Source: Spirochaetae bacterium HGW-Spirochaetae-3
GTDB lineage: Bacteria; Spirochaetota; Spirochaetia; Treponematales; UBA12059
Reading direction: 5' to 3'
NCBI GenBank assembly: GCA_002839315.1
Contig: PGXV01000009.1
Span: 1-64,000, forward strand
Length of the DNA stretch: 64,000 nucleotides
Position numbers and translations under genes: made by a program. The notes under the pieces are model-generated. The model searched no databases. It was not told where the DNA came from and saw only the letters and a program-made list of their open reading frames with translations. Shown piece by piece: positions 9,360-17,238 of this stretch (position 1 is its first letter; each line of letters opens with the position of its first letter).

Positions 9360-10181
9360 TTACGGCATGACCGCGAATTCCTGGACGATCTGGATAGCGT
9401 TCTCCACGAGCTCGACGCCCCGTACGGACTGAGCCCCGGCGCTCGCGGCGTCTATCGCGCTCTGGGTATTGGTTACGCCGTGCAGTACGACGCTGGATCC
9501 CTTGACGTCAGCCTCGATGAAATGGACCGGTACGCGCCTGGCGTATACTATCTCCGTGATGATCTCCTGCCCGAGCTTCAGCTCGGCCATGCGCGCCATG
9601 CACGCCTTCTCGCTCTCCTCGGTGATGATAAGCGACCGTAGCTGATCGATGATGCGGGCCACCGTCGCGGGATGCTCGCGCCCCGTGTTGATGGTAAGGT
9701 CGTAGTAGACCGGGTCGTTCCAGTCGACGCCGAAGAAGTAGTCGTGGAAGCCCTTGCGATCGCGGTCGCTCTGCTTGAGCAGCAGTTCCGCCCGCTTGTC
9801 GTCGCACTGGAACCTGGTGCAGATGCGCTTGAGCCTGACGTCGCGCGGAGATACTAGCTTTATGAAGAGCACTCCCGGTATCCCGGCGAAGATGGCGGAT
9901 CCGCCGCGTCCCGAGACTATGCAGTCGCCGGCGGCCGTCTCCTCGTACAGAACCGTCTTGAGGAAATGAAGGTAATCGTCCCGGTCCTGAGACAACGAGG
10001 CCCAGAATCCCGGCTTCTTCTCGTCGTATTTCAGCCGGACCTCCGGCGAGATGCCTCGTTCGGCCATCTTGCCCTCGATATAGCCCTTGTCGATAGCCTT
10101 GTAACCCGTCATCGAGGCGAGTTCATGGACCGTTTCATCTCCGAGCGCCGCGAACTCACGCGCTACGCATATAACCGCCAT
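9360..10181 (-). CDS. Cytidylate-kinase-like protein fused to a BON domain
   Basis: A 273-residue protein. Residues 1-195 resemble the cytidylate-kinase-like family (Cytidylate_kin2): VICVAREFAALGDETVHELA at the N-terminus, SGRGGSAIFAG in the middle, and a lid-like ERICTRFQ/DRDRKGFHDYFFGVDWNDP region. The P-loop is eroded: family members usually have SREYGSGG, while here it is AREFAALG, with no Gly-Ser-Gly-Gly. The last 70 residues (FIEADVKGSSVVLHGVTNTQSA and GVELVENAIQIV) look like a BON domain, which usually binds membranes or other proteins. AAGGAGGGG precedes the ATG. Kinase activity is doubtful, and a sensory or scaffolding role is possible. The BON call is by pattern only. Confidence 0.65.
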   Translation of the reverse strand: MAVICVAREFAALGDETVHELASMTGYKAIDKGYIEGKMAERGISPEVRLKYDEKKPGFWASLSQDRDDYLHFLKTVLYEETAAGDCIVSGRGGSAIFAGIPGVLFIKLVSPRDVRLKRICTRFQCDDKRAELLLKQSDRDRKGFHDYFFGVDWNDPVYYDLTINTGREHPATVARIIDQLRSLIITEESEKACMARMAELKLGQEIITEIVYARRVPVHFIEADVKGSSVVLHGVTNTQSAIDAASAGAQSVRGVELVENAIQIVQEFAVMP

Positions 10182-10304
10182 GTGCCCCTCCTTACCGGGT
10201 CGCGATTGAACGTCCCGATAAAGAAAACATAGGCTCGCATGACCGAATTGTCAAATTCCGGGGCACTTCCCACCGTGGCGGCGGACGTATATAGTCGATG
10301 TATT

Positions 10305-11198
10305 ATGCAGCGAATCGGCGAATTAGCGGCCTTCGGTACGGCCATATGCTGGACCGTGTCATCGATGATATTCGAGAAGGCGACGATGCGCATCGGCGTG
10401 CTCGCCGTCAATTTCTTCAAGGTCGTCTTCGCCTTCTGCCTCCTCGCCTTGGCGGGCGCCGTGGCCCGGGGCATGCCGTTGCCGCTGGACGCGCCGCGCG
10501 ACGCGTGGGTATTCCTTTCGCTATCCGGCCTCGTAGGCTTCGTCATAGCGGATATCTTCCTGCTCAACGCGTATAAGATGATAGGCTCGCGGATAACCAT
10601 GCTGTTCCTGGCGTTGTCCCCGCCCCTAACCGCCGCCCTGGGATACCTATTCCTCGGCGAGCGTATGGGACCCAGGAGCCTCGCCGGCATGGCTCTTGTC
10701 GTCGTCGGTATCGCCGCGGCGGTCTTCGGGCGGCGGGACTCCAGGAGCGCGGCCAGGATGAGCCGCGAGGACAAGCGGGGCTATCTTTTCGCGTTCCTGT
10801 CGTCAGTCGGCCAGTCGGTCGGCATGATATTCACGAAGCGGGGCATAGGCGCCTACGACCCTATCTCGGGTACCCAGATACGCGTAGCGGTCGGTATCAT
10901 CGGGTTCGGCATCATGTCGCTGCTGGTCGAGCGCGGCAGGAACCTCTCGACCGCGGTGAAGGATTCCTCCGGTATGAGGATCACCTTCGTAGGCGCGATA
11001 TTCGGGCCATTCCTCGGCGTCGCGCTGTCCCTGTTCGCGGTCCAGCGCACGAACGCCGGGGTCGTCAGTACCCTGATGGCCCTGACGCCCGTGCTCATCA
11101 TCCCTCCGGCGATCCTGATATTCAAGCAGAGAGTGAAGCCGCTCGAGATAGCCGGGGCGGTCGTCGCGGTAGCCGGCTCGGCCGTATTCTTCATGTAG
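10305..11198 (+). CDS. EamA/DMT-family transporter
   Basis: A membrane protein of 297 residues from the chosen ATG, with ten predicted transmembrane helices in two EamA repeats (about residues 5-140 and 155-295), as in the drug/metabolite transporter superfamily. FLALSPPLTAALGYLFLGERMG and MALTPVLIIPPAILIFKQRVKPLEIAGA are the repeated EamA end motifs. A start at 10239 is also open, but the ATG at 10305 places the first helix at the N-terminus as usual. No Shine-Dalgarno is visible. TTCCCA-N17-TATAGT ends nine bases before this ATG. The substrate is unknown; relatives export amino acids or metabolites. Confidence 0.8.
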   Translation: MQRIGELAAFGTAICWTVSSMIFEKATMRIGVLAVNFFKVVFAFCLLALAGAVARGMPLPLDAPRDAWVFLSLSGLVGFVIADIFLLNAYKMIGSRITMLFLALSPPLTAALGYLFLGERMGPRSLAGMALVVVGIAAAVFGRRDSRSAARMSREDKRGYLFAFLSSVGQSVGMIFTKRGIGAYDPISGTQIRVAVGIIGFGIMSLLVERGRNLSTAVKDSSGMRITFVGAIFGPFLGVALSLFAVQRTNAGVVSTLMALTPVLIIPPAILIFKQRVKPLEIAGAVVAVAGSAVFFM

Positions 11199-11202
11199 GC
11201 GC

Positions 11203-11237
11203 TTGCGGGCCGGCCGGAATAGGCCTATCCTGTCCCT
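11203..11237 (+). promoter_or_regulatory. Sigma70-type promoter abutting the beta-CASP gene start
   Basis: TTGCGG at 11203-11208, a 17-base spacer, TATCCT at 11226-11231 and then six bases to the ATG. The predicted transcription start falls on or next to the A of the start codon, and no Shine-Dalgarno is present. Confidence 0.6.
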
Positions 11238-12647
11238 ATGGCTATAACATTCCATTCAGAAGGGGCCGCCCGCGAGGTGACCGGCTCCAAGCACGTTCTC
11301 GACGTCGACGGTACCCGCTATCTCATCGATTGCGGCGCGTTCCAGGGCAAGCGCGACGAGTGCGACAGGAAGAATCGCGCCCTCGTCCGCGATCCCGAAT
11401 CGATAGAGGCGGTAGTCCTTACCCACGCCCATTTCGACCATTGCGGACTCCTGCCGCTCCTGTCCAAGCGCGGCTTCAAGGGTAACATCTACTCGACGCC
11501 CGCGACCCGGGACCTCGCCAACCTGATCATGATGGACTCGGCCCGTATCCAGGCCCGCGACGCTGAGTACCTGGGCAAGCAGGCCGCCAAGCGCGGCGAC
11601 GCGTTCGACTGGAAGCCCATGTACGACGAGGTCGACGCCATCTCGGCGACCGGGCAGTTCGTCACCGTGTCATACGATCGCCCCATCCAGATAGGCCGCG
11701 ACCTCAAGGTCAATTTCCGCGACGCCGGGCATATCCTCGGCTCGGCGACCGCCCACGTCACCGCGACCGGGGCCGACGGGCGCGTCGTACGCATAGGCTT
11801 CTCCGGCGACCTGGGGCGCCCCGATAAGCCTATCATCCGGGATCCCGAGCTCATGGACCCGATGGATTACCTCGTCGTGGAGAGCACCTACGGAGACAGG
11901 CGCCACGAGTCGACGGTCGACGCCGCCGACCGCCTGGCCCAGATAGTGAATGAAACGGTAAAGCGAGGCGGTAAGATCATCATCCCTGCGTTCGCCGTGG
12001 AGCGGACCCAGGAGCTTATCTACCATTTCCACATGCTCGTCGACCAGGGCCGCATACCCAAGATACCGATCTGGGTCGATTCGCCTATGGCCGTGAGCGC
12101 GACGAGCATCTTCCAGGTGCATCCCGAATGCTACGACATGGAGACCCACGAGGCTTTCATAAAGCACCATAACAACCCGTTCGGCTTCAACGAGCTCAAA
12201 TTCTCCACGAGCGTCGACGATTCTAAGATGCTTAACCGCATGGATACGCCCGCTATCATCATGTCCGCCGACGGCATGTGCGAGGCCGGCCGTATCCAGC
12301 ACCACCTGATACACAATATCTCCGACGATCGCAATACCATACTCGTCGTCGGCTACATGGCGGCGAATACACTCGGGCGACGCATACGCGACGGCCAGAA
12401 GGAAGTGCGGATACACGGCGACCTCTTCAAGGTCAAGGCGCGCGTCGAGGAGATAAAGGCCTTCAGCGCCCACGCCGATTACCAGGAGACCTGGGACTGG
12501 ATCAGCCGCATGGATACCTCGTCGCTCAAGACCGTCTTCCTGGTCCATGGCGAAGACGAGGCCGTCGAGGCGCAGAAGAAGTTCCTCGAGGGCAAGGGAA
12601 TGAAGGACGTGCGGATAGTCGAATACGGGGAGACGTACGAGCTTTAG
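11238..12647 (+). CDS. Metallo-beta-lactamase-fold RNase with beta-CASP domain
   Basis: A 469-residue enzyme of the beta-CASP family (YSH1/CPSF73-like, COG1236), normally RNA exo- or endonucleases. THAHFDHCG near residue 60 supplies the HxHxDH zinc ligands, DAGHILGSA the next His, and FSGDLGRP the bridging Asp. The beta-CASP region includes ESTYGDR and IPAFAVERTQELIYH. The C-terminal RMMBL part has SAHADYQE and VHGEDEA. All metal ligands appear intact. The gene starts 39 bases after the EamA stop, with its own promoter directly against the ATG, so a leaderless transcript is likely. Bacterial members of this subgroup are poorly characterised and the RNA target is unknown. Confidence 0.88.
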   Translation: MAITFHSEGAAREVTGSKHVLDVDGTRYLIDCGAFQGKRDECDRKNRALVRDPESIEAVVLTHAHFDHCGLLPLLSKRGFKGNIYSTPATRDLANLIMMDSARIQARDAEYLGKQAAKRGDAFDWKPMYDEVDAISATGQFVTVSYDRPIQIGRDLKVNFRDAGHILGSATAHVTATGADGRVVRIGFSGDLGRPDKPIIRDPELMDPMDYLVVESTYGDRRHESTVDAADRLAQIVNETVKRGGKIIIPAFAVERTQELIYHFHMLVDQGRIPKIPIWVDSPMAVSATSIFQVHPECYDMETHEAFIKHHNNPFGFNELKFSTSVDDSKMLNRMDTPAIIMSADGMCEAGRIQHHLIHNISDDRNTILVVGYMAANTLGRRIRDGQKEVRIHGDLFKVKARVEEIKAFSAHADYQETWDWISRMDTSSLKTVFLVHGEDEAVEAQKKFLEGKGMKDVRIVEYGETYEL

Positions 12648-12712
12648 GAAAACGGCGATTCGGGCGGGGGGAGGCATCCGGGAGCGACGATACGATTTAG
12701 GATGTCGGTTGC

Positions 12713-13406
12713 GTGATAAGGGGAAAACCCTTGTTGATTAAAGAACGAGTCGTCAGGATTGAAGCCGCCGTAGGGTTAAATTCCTCCGAACGCCTAACCG
12801 GGATATTCATCGCCGGCCGCATACCGACGCGGCGCGTCTGGATGATGCTCGCGCTTCGATCCGCCGTAGCGTTCGGCTTGCTCCTCTCGATAGCCGGCGC
12901 GATGGCGCTCGCGGGCGGCAGGAACGTCTTCGCCGCTTCCGCAATAGCCCTGGTTGGCGCGGCGATACTGGCCCGGGTTCCGGGGGATCTACTGGCCAGG
13001 GCCCTTTGGGGCGGCTCGAATATCACGAACGCGATGCTCATACAGAGGCTGCCGCCGTTCGCCGTCTATCCGCTTTTCGCGTTGATGCCTCTGACGCAGG
13101 CGCTTGCCGAGCTACCGCTATACTTCGGGTACGTGGTTCCGCGGCTACGGGCTCAATCGATGGATGGTCATAGTGCTGATCGGCGCTGTGCTGTCGGTTC
13201 AACGCATGTTCCTCTCGTTCCAGCTCGACTGACGTTATGACCTATGGCTCGCGCTTAAATTCCTGCCGTTCGCCCTCTGGTTGGGGTCCATCGTCGGCAG
13301 GAGGCCTACGACTCTTCCATACCTTATGGTCATGCACTTTGCACTAGCCGCGAGCCTGCCGGTTCTCGTTATGCTCGTATCCAACGGCATGTCGTTGGCT
13401 CGATAG
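12713..13406 (+). pseudogene. Broken CPBP-family intramembrane protease gene
   Basis: The first frame (GTG at 12713) encodes several transmembrane segments and LAELPLYFGYVVPRL, typical of CPBP (Abi/Rce1-like) proteases of the YFGYVMPR type. Near 13140-13150 the homology moves to another frame (FRGYGLNRWMVIVLIGAVLS). It then meets an in-frame TGA at 13230-13232 and continues as RYDLWLALKFLPFALWLGSI and RRPTTLPYLMVMH before TAG at 13404-13406. So one frameshift and one internal stop are needed. The motif that usually carries a catalytic His (LQH) reads VQR here, and the final HxxxD-like motif reads HFALA. All this points to decay rather than sequencing error alone. The CPBP identification is by motif memory. 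Confidence 0.72.
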
Positions 13407-13439
13407 CCCCGAAGCCCGGACAGGAAAGAGCCGGTGGCG

Positions 13440-13688
13440 TCATCGCCCTCCGCCGCTCCTGTCCTCGAGTAGCTTCGTCGTAAACGCTACCTCGCCTTCA
13501 AGGCTGGCGATCCTGGAGTCGCGATCCTGCGCTTGCGACTCGAGGGCCTCTATCCTGTCCCGCAGTTCCTGGACGACGCCCGGGTCCATGGAGGGCCGGC
13601 CGGTCCTCGTCTTGGTGATATAATCGCCGATGATTGCGAATACGGATATTAGTACTATTCCGCCCACGATGATCGTCGCTATGCCCAT
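13440..13688 (-). CDS. Small membrane protein with coiled coil, PspB-like architecture
   Basis: An 82-residue protein: one transmembrane helix (about residues 3-24), a short basic linker, then a coiled coil (VQELRDRIEALESQAQDRDSRIASLEGEV). The size and order resemble phage-shock protein B, but the sequence is not close enough to claim it, and no pspA or pspC is nearby. GAGGGGGG precedes the ATG at 13683-13688, a very strong Shine-Dalgarno. It lies between the CPBP pseudogene and ada. Confidence 0.65.
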   Translation of the reverse strand: MGIATIIVGGIVLISVFAIIGDYITKTRTGRPSMDPGVVQELRDRIEALESQAQDRDSRIASLEGEVAFTTKLLEDRSGGGR

Positions 13689-13745
13689 GCGTCCCCCCTC
13701 GGCTACGGTTTCGTCCCGCAGTATATACGGCCGCTCGCAGGTACG

Positions 13746-14804
13746 CTAGCCGGTCGCCGCCTGAACCGCGCCTTCCCGCTCGAGGAGCCGAAGCTTGCGC
13801 CACAGTCCTCCTCCGTAGCCGCCGAGGCCTCCGTCCGCGGCGATCACGCGGTGGCAGGGTATGAGCACGGCGAGCCTATTCAGGCCGTTTGCGTGGCCGA
13901 CGGCGCGCCCGGCTCCCGGGCCGAGGCCTAGCTCGACCGCGAGCTCCGAATAGCTTCTCGTCTCGCCGTACGGTATGCCGAGGAGGCCCGCCCAGACGCG
14001 GCGCTGGAAATCGCTACCGGGGTAGGCGAGGGGTATGCCGAAGCTCTTGCGCCGTCCGGCGAAGTACTCCCCGAGCTCGTCGCGCAGGCGGCCGAATATC
14101 GGCGAGTCGCCAGGCATCGCCGGCAGGCCGAATCGCTTCGACAGGGTCGCGAACTGGGCCTCTATCATTCGGCGATCGGTGAACTCGAGCAGGCATAGCG
14201 CCTCGGCGGTCGCCCCGGCTATCATCGGTCCCAAGGGCGTATCGATCCACGCGAGCCGTATGAAATCCTCGGCTCGGGCGGAGCCCGGCGGCCTTCCCGC
14301 CATTTTCAGGAAAGCGTCCCTGAATCCCGAGTGGGATTCCCAGCCGTAGTCGAATACGGCGTCATCGATCGAAGCGCCGCCCTTTATCGCGGCGAACGCC
14401 TCGCCTAGCCGCCGCGCCCTGCAGTATGCCTGGAACGTCATTCCGAAACGCCGTTTGAACGCCCTTCTAACGGCGACGGGATCCAGGCCGTCCGCATTGA
14501 GATCGGCGTCGCGTACGCGCCTGCCGGGGTTTTCCTCGATTCTCCCGATAAGCGCGTCCATCCAACCGGGAGCGGCTCCGCCGTCGCCCATAGGCCGGCA
14601 GCGGAGGCACGGCCTGAATCCGGCGAATAGGGCTTCCCTGGCCGTTCCGTATATCTCCACGCGCTCCGGCCTCGGCTTTCTGGCCGGGCACGACGGCTTG
14701 CAGAATACGCCGGTCGTAGTCACCCCGGCGAAGAAAAGCCCGTCGTAGGTTCCGTCTCCATCCATGAACGCCCGGAGACAATCCTCTCGTTCCGTATCCT
14801 TCAT
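13746..14804 (-). CDS. ada: Ada-type bifunctional methylated-DNA methyltransferase/AraC regulator
   Basis: A 352-residue complete Ada protein. The N-terminal zinc-cysteine domain has FCKPSCPARKP and RPCLRCRPM (four Cys), the site that accepts methyl from phosphotriesters. An AraC-type helix-turn-helix covers about residues 85-180 (FKRRFGMTFQAYCRARRLGEA). The C-terminal O6-alkylguanine methyltransferase domain ends in IPCHRVI with the acceptor Cys, preceded by IPYGETRSYSELA. All three parts look intact, so it should repair DNA and, when methylated, activate alkylation-response promoters. TATTGT ends seven bases before the ATG, with no Shine-Dalgarno, so this too may be leaderless. It is divergent from the DUF1697 gene. 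Confidence 0.93.
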   Translation of the reverse strand: MKDTEREDCLRAFMDGDGTYDGLFFAGVTTTGVFCKPSCPARKPRPERVEIYGTAREALFAGFRPCLRCRPMGDGGAAPGWMDALIGRIEENPGRRVRDADLNADGLDPVAVRRAFKRRFGMTFQAYCRARRLGEAFAAIKGGASIDDAVFDYGWESHSGFRDAFLKMAGRPPGSARAEDFIRLAWIDTPLGPMIAGATAEALCLLEFTDRRMIEAQFATLSKRFGLPAMPGDSPIFGRLRDELGEYFAGRRKSFGIPLAYPGSDFQRRVWAGLLGIPYGETRSYSELAVELGLGPGAGRAVGHANGLNRLAVLIPCHRVIAADGGLGGYGGGLWRKLRLLEREGAVQAATG

Positions 14805-14892
14805 GGTCGTAACAATACCGAAGGATCGCGCCTTTCGCCACCGGAAACTGGATGGCGTATCGGCGCCGGCCGATTCGGTCTATACTATGGTA

Positions 14893-15459
14893 ATGAGCAC
14901 CTATATAGCCCTTCTTAGAGGCCTCGCGCCGGACGGCGCCGCCGCGACGGCGGAACGCCTTCGCGGGATACTCTCGTATATCGGGTTCCAGAGGATACGG
15001 ATAGACGCGGATGACGGCGCCGCCGTATTCGAGGCTAAGGATAACAACAGGAAAAAGATGGAGGCGGAGATCGGTTTCGAGTTGCGCCACGCGGCCGGTC
15101 AGGGCGTTGACGCTATCCTCATGACGCTCGGCGAGCTACGAACCGCGGCCGCGCACCCTCTGGCGGATTCTGGCGACGAAGGGAAACTGTACGTAACCGT
15201 ATTGGGCCATGAGACGTCCCGGGAGAACATCGACCTGCTGATGGAGACGATGAACGGGGTCGACGAGCACGCCGTCGTAGGAACCGCCGTATTCTCGTAC
15301 TACGGAGAGGGCTACGAGGCTTCCCGTCGGTCGAACGAGTTCTTCGAGAAGGTGCTCAAGGCTCCCGCTACCACGAGGACCTGGGCCGCGATGAGGCGTA
15401 TCCTGGAACTGGCTTCCCGGGAATACGGTTCCGCCAGGCTGCTAGGCGGCGAACAATAA
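14893..15459 (+). CDS. DUF1697 family protein
   Basis: A protein of 188 residues from the chosen ATG. STYIALLRGLAP and LSYIGFQRIRIDADDGAAVFEA match the DUF1697 pattern, a family of unknown function with an N-terminal ferredoxin-like fold. The frame is open further upstream to 14764, but that part overlaps the start of divergent ada and lacks family similarity. TATACT at 14881-14886 ends six bases before the ATG, with no Shine-Dalgarno, so the start at 14893 and a leaderless mRNA go together. The -35 is not convincing. Confidence 0.72.
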   Translation: MSTYIALLRGLAPDGAAATAERLRGILSYIGFQRIRIDADDGAAVFEAKDNNRKKMEAEIGFELRHAAGQGVDAILMTLGELRTAAAHPLADSGDEGKLYVTVLGHETSRENIDLLMETMNGVDEHAVVGTAVFSYYGEGYEASRRSNEFFEKVLKAPATTRTWAAMRRILELASREYGSARLLGGEQ

Positions 15460-15460
15460 T

Positions 15461-15494
15461 TTGACGCTTTATTGGCTTCGTCGTATCATGGCCT
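15461..15494 (+). promoter_or_regulatory. Near-consensus promoter abutting the chemoreceptor start
   Basis: TTGACG at 15461-15466, exactly 17 bases, TATCAT at 15484-15489 and five bases to the ATG. The predicted start of transcription is at the start codon, and there is no ribosome-binding site. This is the clearest leaderless-type promoter in the window. Confidence 0.75.
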
Positions 15495-17219
15495 ATGAGA
15501 ATCAGGTTTTCCTTACGTATAGTAGCCGCTATCATCGCTGGTTCCCTGGCGGAAGCGGCATGCATATTCTTCATTCCGCGCGAAACGGGCGTAGCGGCTA
15601 TCGCTATCGGCGTCGCCGCGGGAATCGCGATCGCGTCGACTATCGCGATCCTCGTCGTCCGCTTTTCGATCGACAGGCCGCTAGAGCGCATAGTCGCCCG
15701 TCTCCGAGGCCTCGCCGAGGGCGACCTCGTGTCGCGGATCGGGCGTATCCGCGCCCATGACGGTCTCGAGGAGGCGTCCCGGGAGCTCGATGAGACGCTG
15801 GCGGGCAATTATCAGATTATCCTGCTCGGTCTCACCGAGCTGACGCGCCGTAACCTGGATGGCGCCAAGGATTTCGCAAGGGATATTGCGGCCGCTATAG
15901 CGGTTATAGAGAACGCGCGCGGGCCTATCGTCTCGATGGGCGACAAGGTAGCCGACCTGTCCGGGCGTATCGGCGAGGCGTCGGCCGAGGCGTCGGCCGT
16001 CAGCGCGGCGGTCGGGAAGCTAGCTTCCCGGGTCGCGGACCAGGCCGGGGCCGTGGAGCAGACCGGCGCGGTCATCGAGGAGACGAGCGGCCAGATACGG
16101 TCCATCGCCGAGACCGCGAGGCGGGAACGAGAATGCGCCTCCGACTTGGCGGGAGCGGTTGACCGCGGCGGCGAGAGCGTCGATGCGGTAGTGGGCATAA
16201 TAGACGGGCTCGAGTCCGGCGTCGCCGAGATAGGCGAGCTGTCCGATATGATCAACCAGGTCGCCTCGAGGACTAACCTGCTAGCCATGAACGCCGCGAT
16301 AGAGGCCGCCCACGCAGGCGAATACGGCCGAGGCTTCGCCGTCGTCGCCGCCGAGATCAGGACCCTCGCCGAATCGACCGGAGTCGGGGCGAAGCGCATC
16401 GCCGCCTCGCTAAAGGAATTCGCCGGGCGTATCGGAGCTGCCGGGCGGGCCAATAAGGAACTCAAGGAACTGTTCGCCGGGTTGCGCGGTGACAGCGACA
16501 GGTTCATCGCGGCGTTCTCGGGCATCTCGGACGGTACGGCGGAGATAGCGTCGGGTACCGCGCAGATGGTCGAGGGGGTGCAGGAGCTTAGGACCATCTC
16601 CGGCGAGAACCGCCTGGCGTTCGAGGAAATGGGCAGGTCGATCTCGGCCCTGGAGCGCCTCTTCGACGAGACCGCGACGATCGCCAAGTCCATAGGCGAC
16701 GACGGCGGCTCTATGTCCTCCGTCTTCGTCGACGCGGCGGCCCGCGTGGCCGGCCTCGGCGAGCGTAGCTCGGAAAGCCAGAAGAGCTTCGAGGAGATCG
16801 GGACGGAGCTCCGTTATTTTTATCTCGACTCGAGCGCCGGCAGGGAATCGTATCGGCCTGAGATAAAGCGTATCATCTTCGATCATAAGCGGCGAGTCGT
16901 CGACGGGAAGCTGTTCCTCGACGGGCGCATACCGATCGCCAACCTTCCGGCGATCAGCCCGGCGAAGGATTGTCCTCTCGACCCGATACTGCGGCGCATC
17001 GGCCCTATGCTTCCCGAGCGAGCGACGCGGCTCGCCGAACTCGACGCGGCGCACCACGCGTTCCACGATGCGTACAACGCGTTCCGTACGATGTGCGCCG
17101 CCGGCGGGGCGAACGCCGGCGATATCGCGGCTCTGTTCAAGGAGGCCGAGAGCCGTTGGACCGCGCTTCTCGATTACCGCGAAGAGCTGAACGGCTTATT
17201 GTCCAAGCTCGAGGCATAG
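15495..17219 (+). CDS. Methyl-accepting chemotaxis protein with C-terminal CZB zinc domain
   Basis: A 574-residue chemoreceptor. Two transmembrane helices (about residues 7-26 and 33-55) are joined by only a few residues, so there is no periplasmic sensor domain. A HAMP domain follows ([20 protein letters not shown]). The signalling hairpin is at about residues 240-310, with [20 protein letters not shown] at its tip region. The C-terminal 110 residues look like a chemoreceptor zinc-binding (CZB) domain: [19 protein letters not shown] and [11 protein letters not shown] supply His, Cys, His and His. This suggests cytoplasmic sensing of zinc or of an oxidant acting on the zinc-bound Cys. It is followed 19 bases later by mprF; no che genes are in the window. 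Confidence 0.87.
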   Translation: MRIRFSLRIVAAIIAGSLAEAACIFFIPRETGVAAIAIGVAAGIAIASTIAILVVRFSIDRPLERIVARLRGLAEGDLVSRIGRIRAHDGLEEASRELDETLAGNYQIILLGLTELTRRNLDGAKDFARDIAAAIAVIENARGPIVSMGDKVADLSGRIGEASAEASAVSAAVGKLASRVADQAGAVEQTGAVIEETSGQIRSIAETARRERECASDLAGAVDRGGESVDAVVGIIDGLESGVAEIGELSDMINQVASRTNLLAMNAAIEAAHAGEYGRGFAVVAAEIRTLAESTGVGAKRIAASLKEFAGRIGAAGRANKELKELFAGLRGDSDRFIAAFSGISDGTAEIASGTAQMVEGVQELRTISGENRLAFEEMGRSISALERLFDETATIAKSIGDDGGSMSSVFVDAAARVAGLGERSSESQKSFEEIGTELRYFYLDSSAGRESYRPEIKRIIFDHKRRVVDGKLFLDGRIPIANLPAISPAKDCPLDPILRRIGPMLPERATRLAELDAAHHAFHDAYNAFRTMCAAGGANAGDIAALFKEAESRWTALLDYREELNGLLSKLEA

Positions 17220-17238
17220 CCTCCGGGAGGGGGCGGAT

